Shown one piece after another: positions 24,801 through 36,836 of a stretch of 64,000 nucleotides of DNA. The first letter of the stretch is position 1, and each line of letters opens with the position of its first letter. A program made the position numbers and the translations under genes. Source of the DNA: Psettodes erumei (Eukaryota > Chordata > Actinopteri > Pleuronectiformes > Psettodidae); NCBI GenBank assembly GCA_016785225.1, contig JAFBJZ010000377.1:186001-250000 (forward strand), in the 5' to 3' direction. The notes beneath the pieces were generated by a model that saw only the letters and a program-made list of their open reading frames with translations, had not been told where the DNA came from and did not search any database.

Positions 24801-27800
24801 CGCTGCAAGAAGACTTACATCCAAGGCCGTGGGCTATCTTCAAGATAGGACACCTGCAAAACACCCCAGTTTAGTAAGACTGCTGCTTTGACAACAAATA
24901 CAATACAGCTACAGTTTTCATGTCACCTGGCACTGAAAAGCTGCCTGCTTCCTTTTCCTATTGATCCAACAGTTAACTTTACATTCAGGGTTTCTCACCC
25001 AAATGTATTATACGCTTTAACAAATATGTTGACAGCATATCCTACCCAGGATTGCTCCTGGAGCTTAAGAGGAACATACAGCTGCTTTCTAAAAATCTAT
25101 TTCCATACATGACATGTTGTGCGCTCACACATCTAACGAAGTTGATAGTTTAAAAAAAGAGGAGTAAGAGGAGAGAAAACCCATACCCTGTTTTTCAGCA
25201 AAGCATCATTGATTTCAGCCATTATAGACACTATGCTATGCATTTCCTGATGAGGTTCGCTATAAATTCATTTTAAAATGTTTTCAATCAAATTGTTTTT
25301 CACCTACTAAAAGTAATATTATTGATTATGCAGAATGGACCTTATAATGAATGCAAAGCAGGTGGTGACTGACAGTTTTTCACCTCAGGGCTTAGCTTCA
25401 TGCAGCCACTGCTGAGACTTTCCAAACCCCTGTGCTTGACTCCACTCAGCTGCTGCTGATACCAGCTCCCTGTACATTCTGACCTAAAGCCCATACAGCA
25501 AATAATGCTCCTTGTTAGCCTGTTATCCTGTGGATGTTACTCCAGGTTCATGCTGCCTGCACACTGAGACACAGAGACATAGAAGAAACTTTGATTTACT
25601 TTTATCATTTCCAGGGTTTTCCAATTACTGCTATTATCTTCATACAATTAACATGTATACAATTTGGTACTCTTTTATGTATTTAATCTAAAAATACAAA
25701 TTTTGAATCAACACAATTACCACAGGAAGTAAAGTAAGAACACCTTTTTTAAATAAAATTTATCAGCCATACTTAGCCAACATCTTCATATTTAGGGAGG
25801 AATGTGCAGCATATTGTTTTACTTCCATGTGTCGCTACCGAATATGACCAGGGTCACAAAGATTTTAGTCAATGGAGCAAAAGCTGAGTGAGAGAGAAAA
25901 TGTCATATCACCTTAAGGCATTGCATATATACATATACGTATACCTATATATACATATTTTATTATTAAAACTAAGCATTTACGTAAAAGATGGGAAATA
26001 TATTTACAACAATGGTAGACAGTCATACTGTTTAACCTCTTTCTGCTTCTTTGTACTCAAGAAAAAAATGAGCACACCAAAGTACGACATGGTTTGTTGT
26101 TGGTGGAAGCTGCAATGAAAGGCCATCATTCTATCAAACATACAATGTGTGTGTGTAAAATTGAATGTCATGTTGTTATGCCCACTAATTGACTGAAAGA
26201 CTTTTTAATTTGTTCTTTTCTTCTGTGCACCACTTTGGCTGGACACAGGTATGGCCACAGTCCTATGGTTAATGATTAATGCTAACTGTAGTTAGCAGGG
26301 CTGATGATGGCTGCTCAGCAGCAGTGCTAATATGGCACTGTTGTTTTATGTGCTCTTTCGCAACTGCACACAAAGTGGCCATTATACGGTCAGTGCGTAT
26401 TAAAACGGTAAATGCAGTGGCTATTGTGGATATGTGTTTGTCAGACATGCAAAAATGCAACCTTTCAGTAGGTGGAAATGATAAGGAGCTTAGGCCGACA
26501 GCCAAGTAAACAGTCCCCATTCATTGTACAAGCTGTGAGGGCTGGCATTACACACTGATATGTAGGCACGGCAAGTGTATAAAAGAGTTAACATTCAGAC
26601 ACAGACGCCATGTTTGACCCAGGATTACAATGTTCAACCTGTGTTTGACCCATTCATACCAGACTGATGGCACTGGTTAATTCCTGGTCAAGATCTGGGT
26701 GCACAACTCTAATCCATGCACATTGGTGACACCACAGAATTATACAAAAGCTTGCTGGGAAGCAGCCTTGAATAAATTCATGGTCCAATAGCCCACTTTT
26801 GATGTGCATTCAACCACACCTCACAGTATCATCAACATCTTCAGCCAAACATCATGCCAGAAAAAAAGCCAGGAATTAAAACCCCCAACCTATCAAGCTA
26901 CAACATTCGTGTTTCAAAAGATGGTTGACTGAAGGCAGAAAAATTTCATTTTTTTCAGCCTGAACTGGGTGTATTTCAAAATGTTAAATGCCAAAAAGTT
27001 TACCAAGTTTATCAAAAGGTTTTTCCAACATCTGCAAAAAACAGTGAGGCCTTCCCTTCTGTGAATCGGATGTTATTTCCACAGCATTGCAAATTCAGTC
27101 TGTCTAACAGGGCCCTTGGGGAAATAAAAATCTCCACTGTATTTCATTTCCTTAGGACACACACACAATGCTACTGACTCTCTGTCACTACTTGTCTGTA
27201 CTGGTCTGTCTCTGTCTGTCCAGATATTTGCCTCTGCCTGTGGCACATTAAAAACTGAATGTGTATGTCTGATGGTGGATATTCACGTCGAAACAATCCC
27301 AAGGCAAGGTCCCCTTTTTAGCTTTTCTGGACTTTTCAACCATATTATACAGTCTTCAGTGGCAGATGGAGTTTGCACAGTTGTCACAGATACGTGTTGA
27401 TGTGTGAGCTCACTCTGGGAAACTGTGAAGCAAAAAGGAAGCAGAAAGGGTGGTTCTTGTAAAGTGCAGCAGCTTCATCACTAAATAAATACATTCACTG
27501 GGCATCACATCATCAGATTGCTATGGACTAATGTTTCTTTATAGGAACGGTCCAACCAAACCACTGCTTGTTGTGTGACAGTAAAGGCATGTGGCCTTTT
27601 CCTCGCCACCAACAGGTCCTAGTTTGAACTTAATGTCACAAATCAGAGAGCCAGTTGAGGGGGTCGTTCTAGAGTGCACACTCACAAACGCACACACAGT
27701 CTGTGCAATTTCTGCCAAGTAAGCCATAGTTCCAACCCGGCTCTGTGGTGTGTGGTTGTAAGTCGGATTCAGTGACATCTTAGAATGTTTGAGAGCAGCA

Positions 27801-28395
27801 AACCAGCTGCAGTGCAACAGCTGCCAACCTCAATGTTCACTTACATACTAAAAATAAGCCCTGCCACCATAACATGCATGCAAAGTGTCTAGCCCAGTAA
27901 AATAACATTGTCCTTGGAAACATTTACAGTCTCGATGCTTAGACATCATTTCACCCTTTTTTTTTTACAAACAGCTATACCAGTTGGGCTTTGAGTATAA
28001 TGTACAGCTATGTTCTTGAGCATTAGAGTTTGTCATTAGCCATGGAAATAGTAGTTAGGTCACAGTCATGCTCCTTGATACTTCACCAATGAGATATTCA
28101 TGCCAGGTGCTGTACAATGGAATCATGCGAGAGACAGAACCAAACCTAAGCAGCTAAACAAGTGCACATTTGAGTGGTAGATTATCACCACTTATTGTGC
28201 ATTGGTTTTCCACAGAAGAGCTCGACACTTCTGGTAATTCAGTGTCTTCATGAGATGAGATTAGTAGTTTTCACCACAGTGTCCATCACATCACTCAGAA
28301 AGGGGCAGAGGTGGTGCTCTTGAATGCCATATCTTAAAACAGGGGCAAGAGGGATATTAAACCTATGGAGAATGTCTCCCCATTGGCTCACTGAT

Positions 28396-28455
28396 AAATT
28401 TTATTTGTATACTGTAGCACATTTCATACAATGAACGTGGCTCAAAGTGCTTGAG
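28396..28455. repeat. Dispersed repeat fragment
   Basis: It contains TTTTATTTGTATACTGTAGC followed by ACATTTCATACA and GGCTCAAAGTGCTT, an element often seen dispersed in fish genomes (from memory). Confidence 0.5.
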
Positions 28456-31400
28456 TACTGAGTCAGCTACTTCCTCGCTCCATGTTTTGTGGCATCTCTG
28501 TATATATATTCAGCTCTTTGTACATTGTTTTAGTGTCTTAGAATGTCGCTATGCAAGAAGGTAACATGTTTCATTCTCTGTTGATGTTTAAATATGTGAG
28601 AATTTGTGTGAATTTTTGTTTAATAAACCTGGTTTAGCTGTATGATGAATTCTCCACGTCAGTCCCTGCCTTCTCTTTTTGTCTCGTGACATGAAAGCAT
28701 TAACGTCTTGATGCCGCTTGAGGGAAAACACTGACTGTTGAAAACAACAGCTTGTAATCCAGAGCATAGCTACTGATGCAAGTGCTACATGACATACTAT
28801 CTTCAATTTCTATTTTAATATTTATTTAAAACTATATGATCATGCAATCACCAGCTAAAAGTAGGACATGAAAACTTTGTCCACTGTGCCACCATGCATT
28901 ACATTCAGTGTATACATTCAGAGCTGTAAAATTGATAAAAACTAAGAACGTGGAAGACATTTCCAAATTTGGCAAATTTAAATGTGTATAGATTTAAGAT
29001 GCAGAGGGCAAGGATTCCTGTATTGGAATAAGGATTTCTGTATGTTGGTCCCATGGGATGGGATAAACTGCCTCCTAACATTAAACTATAGTTTTTTTCT
29101 TTCTGACTCAGGGTTAGATGTTAGAAGATTGAGCCTACTGTTCTGTCTGTACAGTAAATTTAAAGGTATAGCCAGTAACCAGTTATCTTAGCTTAAAGAC
29201 TGCAAACAATAATAAAAGTACCACTCCAGCTCACTAATGAACACATTATATTTCATATGTTTGATATGTAGAGAAATTTAAGTGTGCATATGACACCTTA
29301 TGTTTGGGACAAGTGACTTTCTGGAGTCTCAGCTGGTTGCCAGGCAACCTCAAGATGATAACAGTTGAACAATTAATATGACATGCTGACTCGTGAGTCA
29401 AAAACATGGTTCAAAACATCAGAGACTTCACTAGGAACAGGTCATTCTGACTAAGACTGGTGGACCAGTGAGACACCAGGGACAATGATGGAGGTAAGTC
29501 AAGGACTTCATCACTCTATTCATGACACATATTGTCAATAAAAAAATGTAACCTAAGCATGCCTCCTGTCTGTAATTTCCACATAACACTGGAGTTACCT
29601 TTTTGTTCTAGAACAAAAAAAGCACTGGTCAGTATTATCGTCAGCCTACTGCAATTAAAATGACTGGGTAATTAATGAAAGTTTGACGTCCGCCCACACT
29701 CCTCTCCCTCTCTAACTCTGAACCACATGTGGTCTTCAAGCTGCAGCCCGGCACTCTGTGCACATGTGGTTTGATTTAGTGCTGTGGAAAGCTTAAATAG
29801 GAAACTTGGAGAAGTGAAAAAGAGCTGCGTCCTTTCATATTATGAAATTGAATTGTGTCTCTCGGAAGCCTTTATCAAAGCTACAGTACATTTTAGGAAC
29901 GAATACCTCCGGAGTACTATCACTTTCCTTAATCTGGATCCTGACTCGGTTTATGTGGTGTTTAGAGGACCTTGCCAGTATTAGCTGGACAAAGTTCCCC
30001 TTTGTTTTAGGCACATGATGCAATCCTCCATAAATGTTACAATAGTTAAGTCATCATAAAGTTAAGCTCTCATCATAAAGTGAAAGATTATATATGACTG
30101 CCAATATGATTATATTTGGCAGTACAGGTATATCTCTGCAGGGTGCTCCACCTACATATCTAAGCCTCAGCAAAGAGGAATATATATAACTTTGTATTCC
30201 TCTAGAATAAAAGGAATTTACCGTCACTTTCCACATTTGAATAGAAAGGACACCAAATTTGATTTATTACAAACAACAAAGCAAGAGAAGTCTGGCATAG
30301 TGGAGAAAGACTGAGCATTGGAAATGCTTGTTTGAGGTTTGATGAAAATGTTTCATTGACACAAACCAGCAAGTCTTGTGAGTATGTTTTTCCAACCCAT
30401 GCAGAAGCATGGCGTTGTTCGGCAGCTATGTGTGGCAGGTAACCAGCACAGCAGTTGGTGGTGGGTGTGGAAACATCAAACATAAATGGAGAGTGTGGAG
30501 AGCAGCTGATCATCAGCTTCAGTGTCTCTTCAATTTAAGAGGAACTAAATCACTGCTACACTGTGCATTCAAAGTGACAAAGTGACATGGGGCGTTCCCA
30601 CCCCATCTCTTCCTGTGGCTACATATTATATCTGTGCTGAGCAGAAATCCCTGCTCAGTGTTTTACAGGAAGTTGAAACACAACATAAACTAAAAAAGAC
30701 CAGGATAATGGTAGATTCTTATGTGATATCAAAAAAGACTGAGTCACTTTATTTAATCAACAAAAACTATTAATAATATCATATCTTAATGACCTTTTCT
30801 CCCCAATAAAACTGAGACTAAAACCAAAGAAAAGCTACATTTTAAGTTAATCAAACTTTTAGCTGGATTCTGCTGAATATAAAAAAGTAAAAAATACTAA
30901 AAAGCAGCCACAGAACAGCTGGAACAAACAGTGAAAAAATGCAGGTCATCATGCTAACAATTACAAAAAGGTAGACTAAAAAGACTAAAAAGTCTGTCAG
31001 CAGCCTTTTCTGTTAATCATGAGAATGAGTGCAGGAAGCAAATCTGCCTGTAAATGTTCACTGTGGAAAACAGGATCAGTAGTATTGAAACATTACAGTA
31101 AAGCATCAAAAGACTAAAATGATATCAAAATCAGGTGAGCTTTACTGACTGGAGATCAGTTCATGCCATAGTGATGACAGAGAGAATGTCATGAAATGAA
31201 GCCAATCAACCAGTTATTAAGAAAGAAAAAAATATTTATTGGTTAAAATATCTTTTCACAGATACAATGAATGTTTTTTTGTTTTGCTATCAGGCACTTA
31301 CACTGTACAACAGTGGATCCCTATGGATTAGCATTGTCTGATTAACTGCAAATGACTATTGCTCCTGTCCTGTCGAAGAAACCAGTGGTCGGATGTATGT

Positions 31401-31735
31401 CTAATATTATGCACTATAGTGATCTCTGTGTTATAAAATAAATTAGTAACGTGTATCAGAAAACTTACCATTTACTGTGTGCGTCATATTACATCTCTAT
31501 CACCAAGATTGCAGTGCAAACGCCATTGTAGCTGAAAGATCCATGACATATGTAAGTACCGACAAAATGATGCACAACGGAATTTTTTTTTTTTAAATGA
31601 CAATAACAAGAAGAAGAAGCCCAAATTAAGATTCATCCTAGTGTTGGGTAGTTGTGGAGCTACATTGGCATACAATTTAATAAAACTGACTAAATATTAG
31701 TCCAGATCTATAAGCAGTCTTCTAAAAACTCACAT

Positions 31736-31741
31736 TTTATT
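31736..31741 (-). terminator. gja1: Candidate gja1 polyadenylation signal
   Basis: AATAAA on the minus strand, about 1.74 kb past the gja1 stop. The distance fits the long 3' UTR known for Cx43 mRNA. Other AATAAA hexamers occur nearby, for example at about 31234, so this choice is tentative. Confidence 0.35.
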
Positions 31742-32512
31742 GTGACATAGTTAGCTTGATTTACAGTACTAAATATCTATTTCTCAAGCAGCAACGATTA
31801 CATCTGAGTCTTAAATCAAAAACATTTCCAACAGAATGAAGAAATCACTCACTCAAATATGCCAAACAAAGATAATCCCTCTACTGTCTCTCTCTACCGG
31901 CCAGAGAAGATGAAAAAGGAGAACACACATGTTGAATGAACGACAGCAATAAAGCCTCTTTTTTTATGGAACCCACATAAAAGCATCTCCGAGTTTGAAC
32001 CCTCAGCCCTGCCATTCTCACATACACTGAAAAAAACAACAAATAAGCGCAAAATTTAAACATATGAACACATCAATTCAAAGTTTATCAGGAAACAACA
32101 AAATTACTAAAGAAAACAAAATACAAATTGTTTTTACTGTCAATAAATATACAGTTGGTGGGGAATTGAAGATAAGTTTTCTGTCAGTAAGAAATACTGG
32201 ATAGTAGTCAATTTTTTCCTCTTAGTGGCAGGTTTCCTACAGATGCTAAACAATAAATATTCACTACAACACAAGAGCTTTAATGTAAGTCACATGCAAA
32301 GGCTGAACCAAGTGGTAAACACTTTCCTCAGTACAAGAACTCCTGTCTTTGTTGTGACTGAGAGACTAAAACGGGATCATTGAGAAGTGGGTTAAGGCAG
32401 ATACAATGTAAGTTAAAAACACGTGTTAATTTCGATTTACGCACAAGTTCAGCTTTAATACAACACAGGCAAAACTGGAAGAGCGACTCGCTTTGATGCA
32501 TGTTAGTAGAGA

Positions 32513-32520
32513 TGGAATGT
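32513..32520 (-). promoter_or_regulatory. gja1: miR-1/miR-206 8-mer target site in the gja1 3' UTR region
   Basis: On the minus strand the sequence is ACATTCCA, a perfect 8-mer match to the miR-1/206 seed, about 960 nt past the gja1 stop. Muscle miR-1 and miR-206 are known to repress Cx43 through such sites in mammals. That it acts here is an inference. Confidence 0.5.
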
Positions 32521-33482
32521 TGCGACTGATCACACAGGTTCATATCAAAGCAAAGGACTATCCTCAGTCCTTTGTTGTTCCCTTCAGTGGACCTATTCAA
32601 ATCACATTTGAAAATTACTGTCCTCTCTAGCAGTGTGCCATCATTCTGCAAGAATTCCTTTTTTGGACATTTTACTTTACATCCTGTCTCTTACCAAAAC
32701 TCAGCTTTGTTTGTTTGTTTGTTTGTTGGGGGGTGGTGATTACCATAAAGGAGCTCCTTCCCTCAGCTGAAGGAAATAATTTTAGTTACCTTAACCACAG
32801 GGCGGGCGGACCCAAAGAGCCATCTTATGGGTCACTTTGAAAGTTATGACAAACGAGTATGGTCACTTTGGGTTTGTTAAGCCAAATTGATTGCAGGTAT
32901 AATTATTGCCTGTAATCAACATGGGCATTTCAAATACGTGGTTTACATTATTGGCTAAATTTGCCAAACACTTTAACAGGGGTGATGCTCATTGATCAGC
33001 AGAAAAAAAGAAATGAAGGCTGAGAAGGCTAATTTGTAACTAAGACGCCCCCCACTGTTGAAACACTGTCACCGAACCTGCAGGTCTCAGCTGTGGTCAG
33101 TGGTGAACCAAATTCTGTCATTAATAGGAATAGCAGAAGCTATGAAACCAAGAAGAAATGCAGCCATGGCAAACTTTGACCAGTGTGTTCCTCAGGTCTT
33201 GAACGACAGTCAGTCATGACAGTGACTGTTTCTAATGAGCCCCTCTGTTTGGACTCATGCATCATTCCTGTGACTCAGCCAGGTTAGCACCACTAAAAAA
33301 AATATGGTAAGCCATTGAAAAAAAAAAATAATATAAGCAACTTGTACCTCTGACAGTTCCATAATAAGTTTGACTGTCTCTTTGATTGGACTGAGGTTAG
33401 TCCCACCTCTTATATGAACCTATATGATGGAGTGCTTCCTGATTATCTGGCTGCAGAGGTTGGATGGAGGAAGGACCGGGGC

Positions 33483-34649
33483 TTACACATCCAGGTCATC
33501 TGGCCTGGCTCGGCTGCTCATGCGGCTGCTGGCCCGGCTGCATGGCCTGGCATCCATCAACGCCAGCGGTTGCAGCTCATGTCCTGCTGAGGAGGACAGT
33601 TTCTTATGCTCCTGGGTGTCGTCGGGGAAGTCAAAGGCTTGTGCGTGGGAGTTTGAAATAGTGCTTCCTCCACCATTCTGGCCGAGCCGGTTCTGCTCTG
33701 TGGAGTAGTTGGCCCAGTTCTGCTCATTGGCCTGCTTATTATAATTTCGGCATGAGCCAGTTCCCCGCTCCCCTGTGGCCAGCTTGTAGCCTGGGGGGGA
33801 CATGGGTGAGAGTGGGGCAGTCGGGGAGGAGCAGCCGTTATAGTAGGCATACTTGGTGGTGGAGAGCTCTTTAGGGGTGGGGCTCAGGGTGCCTCCACTG
33901 GGGTAGAGAGTGGGCTGCTGTTTGCTCTTCACACGATCCTTGATCCTCTTAAAAAACACATAGAAAAGCTCAATGATGTTGAGCAGCAGGGACACCAGCG
34001 ACACCACCAGCATGAAAATGATGAAGACCGTCTTCTCTGTGGGTCGGGACAGGAAGCACTCCACCTTCTGTGGGCATGGGGACCTCTCACAGGTGTAGAC
34101 TGCAGAGAGGCTGAAACCATACATGTACCACTGGATCATCAAAAAGCCCACCTCGAACATAGACTTGAAGAAAATACTGACAATGTAGGTTCTTAGCAGA
34201 GCACCCTTCATCTTCACTTTTCCGTGTTCCTCAATGCCGTACTTTAGCTTTTTCATTTCAATTTTCTTCAGTGGGACGTCAACGTCGCCTCCATCATTTT
34301 GCACGGCTTTAAGCTCCTCCTCCTTTCTGTTGAGCTTCTGCTCCTTCCTGTTCAGATAGAAGACATGAGCCAGGTAAAGGAGCGTGGGCGTCGACACAAA
34401 GATGATCTGGAGGACCCAGAGGCGAACGTGGGAGATGGGGAAGGATTTGTCATAGCAGACATTGTCGCAACCAGGCTGCAGGGTGTTACATCTGAACGCG
34501 GACTGCTCATCTCCCCAGGCAGATTCCACTGCGGTGCCCAGGACAAGGATCCTGAAGATGAAGAGGACGGACAGCCAGACCTTTCCCCCAGCAGTTGAGT
34601 AGGCCTGGACCTTGTCCAGCAGACGACCCAGAGCATTCCAGTCGCCCAT
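33483..34649 (-). CDS. gja1: Connexin 43 (gap junction protein alpha 1)
   Basis: A 388-residue connexin; six subunits form a hemichannel that docks with another cell's to pass ions and small metabolites. The start is MGDW; the open frame runs 15 codons further up but crosses a splice acceptor. It has four membrane segments (about 20-40, 76-96, 153-175, 207-229), loop 1 cysteines C54/C61/C65 and loop 2 C187/C192/C198 in canonical spacing. The tail has SPTAPLSPMSPPGYK (MAPK sites S281/S284 and a Nedd4-type PY motif), RNYNKQANEQNWANYS, paired serines S374/S375 and S378/S379 (PKC/Akt-type), and a DLDV PDZ-type end (DLEI in mammals). Met213, the internal start for the GJA1-20k isoform in mammals, is at the same number. 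The single coding exon matches the family. Teleosts have two gja1 copies; I cannot say which this is. Confidence 0.97.
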   Translation of the reverse strand: MGDWNALGRLLDKVQAYSTAGGKVWLSVLFIFRILVLGTAVESAWGDEQSAFRCNTLQPGCDNVCYDKSFPISHVRLWVLQIIFVSTPTLLYLAHVFYLNRKEQKLNRKEEELKAVQNDGGDVDVPLKKIEMKKLKYGIEEHGKVKMKGALLRTYIVSIFFKSMFEVGFLMIQWYMYGFSLSAVYTCERSPCPQKVECFLSRPTEKTVFIIFMLVVSLVSLLLNIIELFYVFFKRIKDRVKSKQQPTLYPSGGTLSPTPKELSTTKYAYYNGCSSPTAPLSPMSPPGYKLATGERGTGSCRNYNKQANEQNWANYSTEQNRLGQNGGGSTISNSHAQAFDFPDDTQEHKKLSSSAGHELQPLALMDARPCSRASSRMSSRARPDDLDV

Positions 34650-34664
34650 TCTCAGGGAGCGTTC

Positions 34665-36673
34665 GCTGGTGAAAAAATGGGCACTGTTGAGCAATATACA
34701 GACAGTATCAACTATTAAAACCTATTCAGGTTAAAACTGATTTTCAGAATTATGTGATTGAACAGCATCGTTATTAGATGAGACAAAACTAGATATTTCA
34801 AGCTAATCCAACAACTGAGAGCAAGAGCAGAGAATGGTGAAGAAACCCTGCATTCCGTTAGCAAGCTAATCAAATAGTAGACCAAGGCAAATCACTGGCA
34901 ACCCCTCCAGTGTAGGATGATGCGATGTGGAGGAGAAATGCATCATCAAATGAATCAGTGTTACTGTGAATATTGAAATCCCTTGTGCAAAACTAAACAT
35001 ATTTAAATATCACAAACTGTTGGGGGAAAATCAGGTTTATCTGAGTCTCAAGTACAGTCATGAAGCAGGTCAGCTCTGCTCAAAAATCACCTGTGACCAT
35101 TTCTGTCACATGAGAGGGTTCTACCTCTGTTCTGCTGCACTTCAAATTTCTTTCTCAAACCATCTTGTGCAGCTTTTAGACCTAAATTTAGAAAATTTGT
35201 GCACGTAACAAGTTGTCCTTAACCCTCTCCTTCTCCTATTGTTCACAAGCAAAAGCATCTGCTTTGAAACCGAGCTGCGAGCGGATGCTGGACGATCAGC
35301 AGACCAAGCCACTGGGCAGACACACAACATCGGCTGAATGCCGCAGTCCCAGCCAAGCTATTCAGAACGAGGTCGCTAGAGAAAAGCCACTGTGCTTCGT
35401 GATCGTGCACCCAGTCTGATAAGTGTGTGCGGCAGAGCAGAAGCTGCAGCTAAATCTTGCCAGTAAGGCCTACGGTGGCTAGAGAGAGGCCCTGCAGATC
35501 CACAGAACATTTCCTGTGGGAAAATCAGCCCAGTGTGGCTGAGTTCCTGTTGACCAGCCTCGGCGGCTGTCCAGGATGTCCTTCTTTCATTTCCCTGATT
35601 ATTCACAGCTAGAGGACACAAAAACGCCAACTAATGAGTAGCTCACTAGAGATCCTTAAGGGGTTCTAGGAGTCTTCTGGGACCATTCGGGTCATTGTTA
35701 AATGGTTATGCAGAAAAACTAGTGGAGTGGGATTTAAATTAGAATTAAAGTATAAACTATAGACATTCACAGTTCCATAGTTCAATATGAAACCTGATTT
35801 TCCCTACTCTGAGATGAAAAAAGCTACATGGAGCTGTGGAGCGTAGAAAAGATGCTCCTTACATCTACAGAGATCAGGGACAGTATTTGGTTTGTTGTCT
35901 TCATAAGGACATTAATGTGATAATGGGAACCTCCAGTCTAAACCACATGGCACCAACCAAACTGCATGTGCTCTCACTTATCCTATGATATACTGCACAC
36001 ACACTGTATCCTGTGACAGTGTGCGTCATCGTGTAGAATTCACCTGTGGTTTGTGAATTTTCTGAGTCAGACGGGAAGAGGTAAGCAAGGGCGGTAAGAA
36101 GACATGAATCCAGTTTTTATATTTGTCATTAGACAGAGAATATCCCGCCACTTTCTACTTGAGTGACTTTCTTTGGTGGACACGAACAAGACAAAGCAAG
36201 AACAATAGACTCCTACACAATGACCCCCCCCCAGACCTCTCCTGAAAATCTGTGCGGTGTACTTTTCAGTGACAAGTCTCAGGATATCACTGAAAAAAGT
36301 ACAGTCTGGAAATTTCCTGCTGAGCAGTCAGCGAGATAGAGAGAAGCAGGAATCCTTAAATTATAAAAGATAACTTTCCTGACGTTAGGAATCCAAAGGA
36401 TAAAGCACTGAGCCAACACAGCAGCAAAGGGGTGGTTTGGATGGAAAAAATTTTCATTTGATAAATAAAGCAAAAACTCAACCAAACTTTTCCTCTATCG
36501 TTTACACATATTGATGTGAATCTGGGGTGATTATAGGAGACAAACGAAGTGGAGAAGGAAAACTTTCCAAACTTTCGGCACGGAGTTTTGACGACTAAAT
36601 TCTAACGGGACTGGAGGACAGAGAAAAGTTTCTTCATAAGACAATGAAAGGGAAAGTGTATTTTAAACTTACC
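34665..36673 (-). other. gja1: gja1 5' UTR intron boundaries
   Basis: The donor is CCAG|GTAAGT just below 36673 and the acceptor is TTTTTTCACCAG ending at 34666, leaving 16 nt of 5' UTR before the ATG. The intron (34666-36672, about 2.0 kb) has no convincing coding content. One non-coding exon plus one coding exon is the standard connexin gene structure. Confidence 0.8.
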
Positions 36674-36762
36674 TGGAAGGTTAGAGAGAGAGAGATCTTC
36701 TCCGACACTTGGACCAGTCGCTCTCCGCTGCGCAAAATCCAAGCTTGGGACCAGGAGGGAGA
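36673..36762 (-). other. gja1: gja1 non-coding first exon (predicted)
   Basis: The 3' end is fixed by the strong donor at 36672/36673. The 5' end is placed about 25-30 bp below the TATA box and is approximate. It contains a CT-rich run and no ATG. Confidence 0.65.
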
Positions 36763-36763
36763 C

Positions 36764-36836
36764 TGACTCAAACTTGTCAAACTTCCCTTATAAGAAGTCC
36801 CGTCAGAGAAGTTACAGTCACCTGATCTCTACGTCA
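36764..36836 (-). promoter_or_regulatory. gja1: gja1 core promoter: TATA box, AP-1 and CRE-like sites
   Basis: A TATA-like element CTTATAAG lies at 36787-36794. A perfect AP-1 site TGACTCA is at 36764-36770 and a CRE-like TGACGTA (minus strand) at 36830-36836. Mammalian GJA1 promoters also use a TATA box with AP-1 sites close by. Here the AP-1 site falls between the TATA box and the expected start. Confidence 0.6.

Larger units (their letters stand above)
19014..31700. other. Long intergenic region
   Basis: No coding exon is supported in nearly 13 kb on either strand; every open frame is short, low in complexity or without motif. It contains a pair of related dispersed repeats in opposite orientation (20195-20310 and 21727-21850) and a repeat fragment at 28396-28455. 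Part of it may hold distal regulatory DNA for gja1, but the sequence alone does not show this. Confidence 0.45.

Noticed and set aside
33424..33850. Frames on both strands overlapping the gja1 tail
   Set aside because: They are shadows in other frames of the conserved Cx43 C-terminus.
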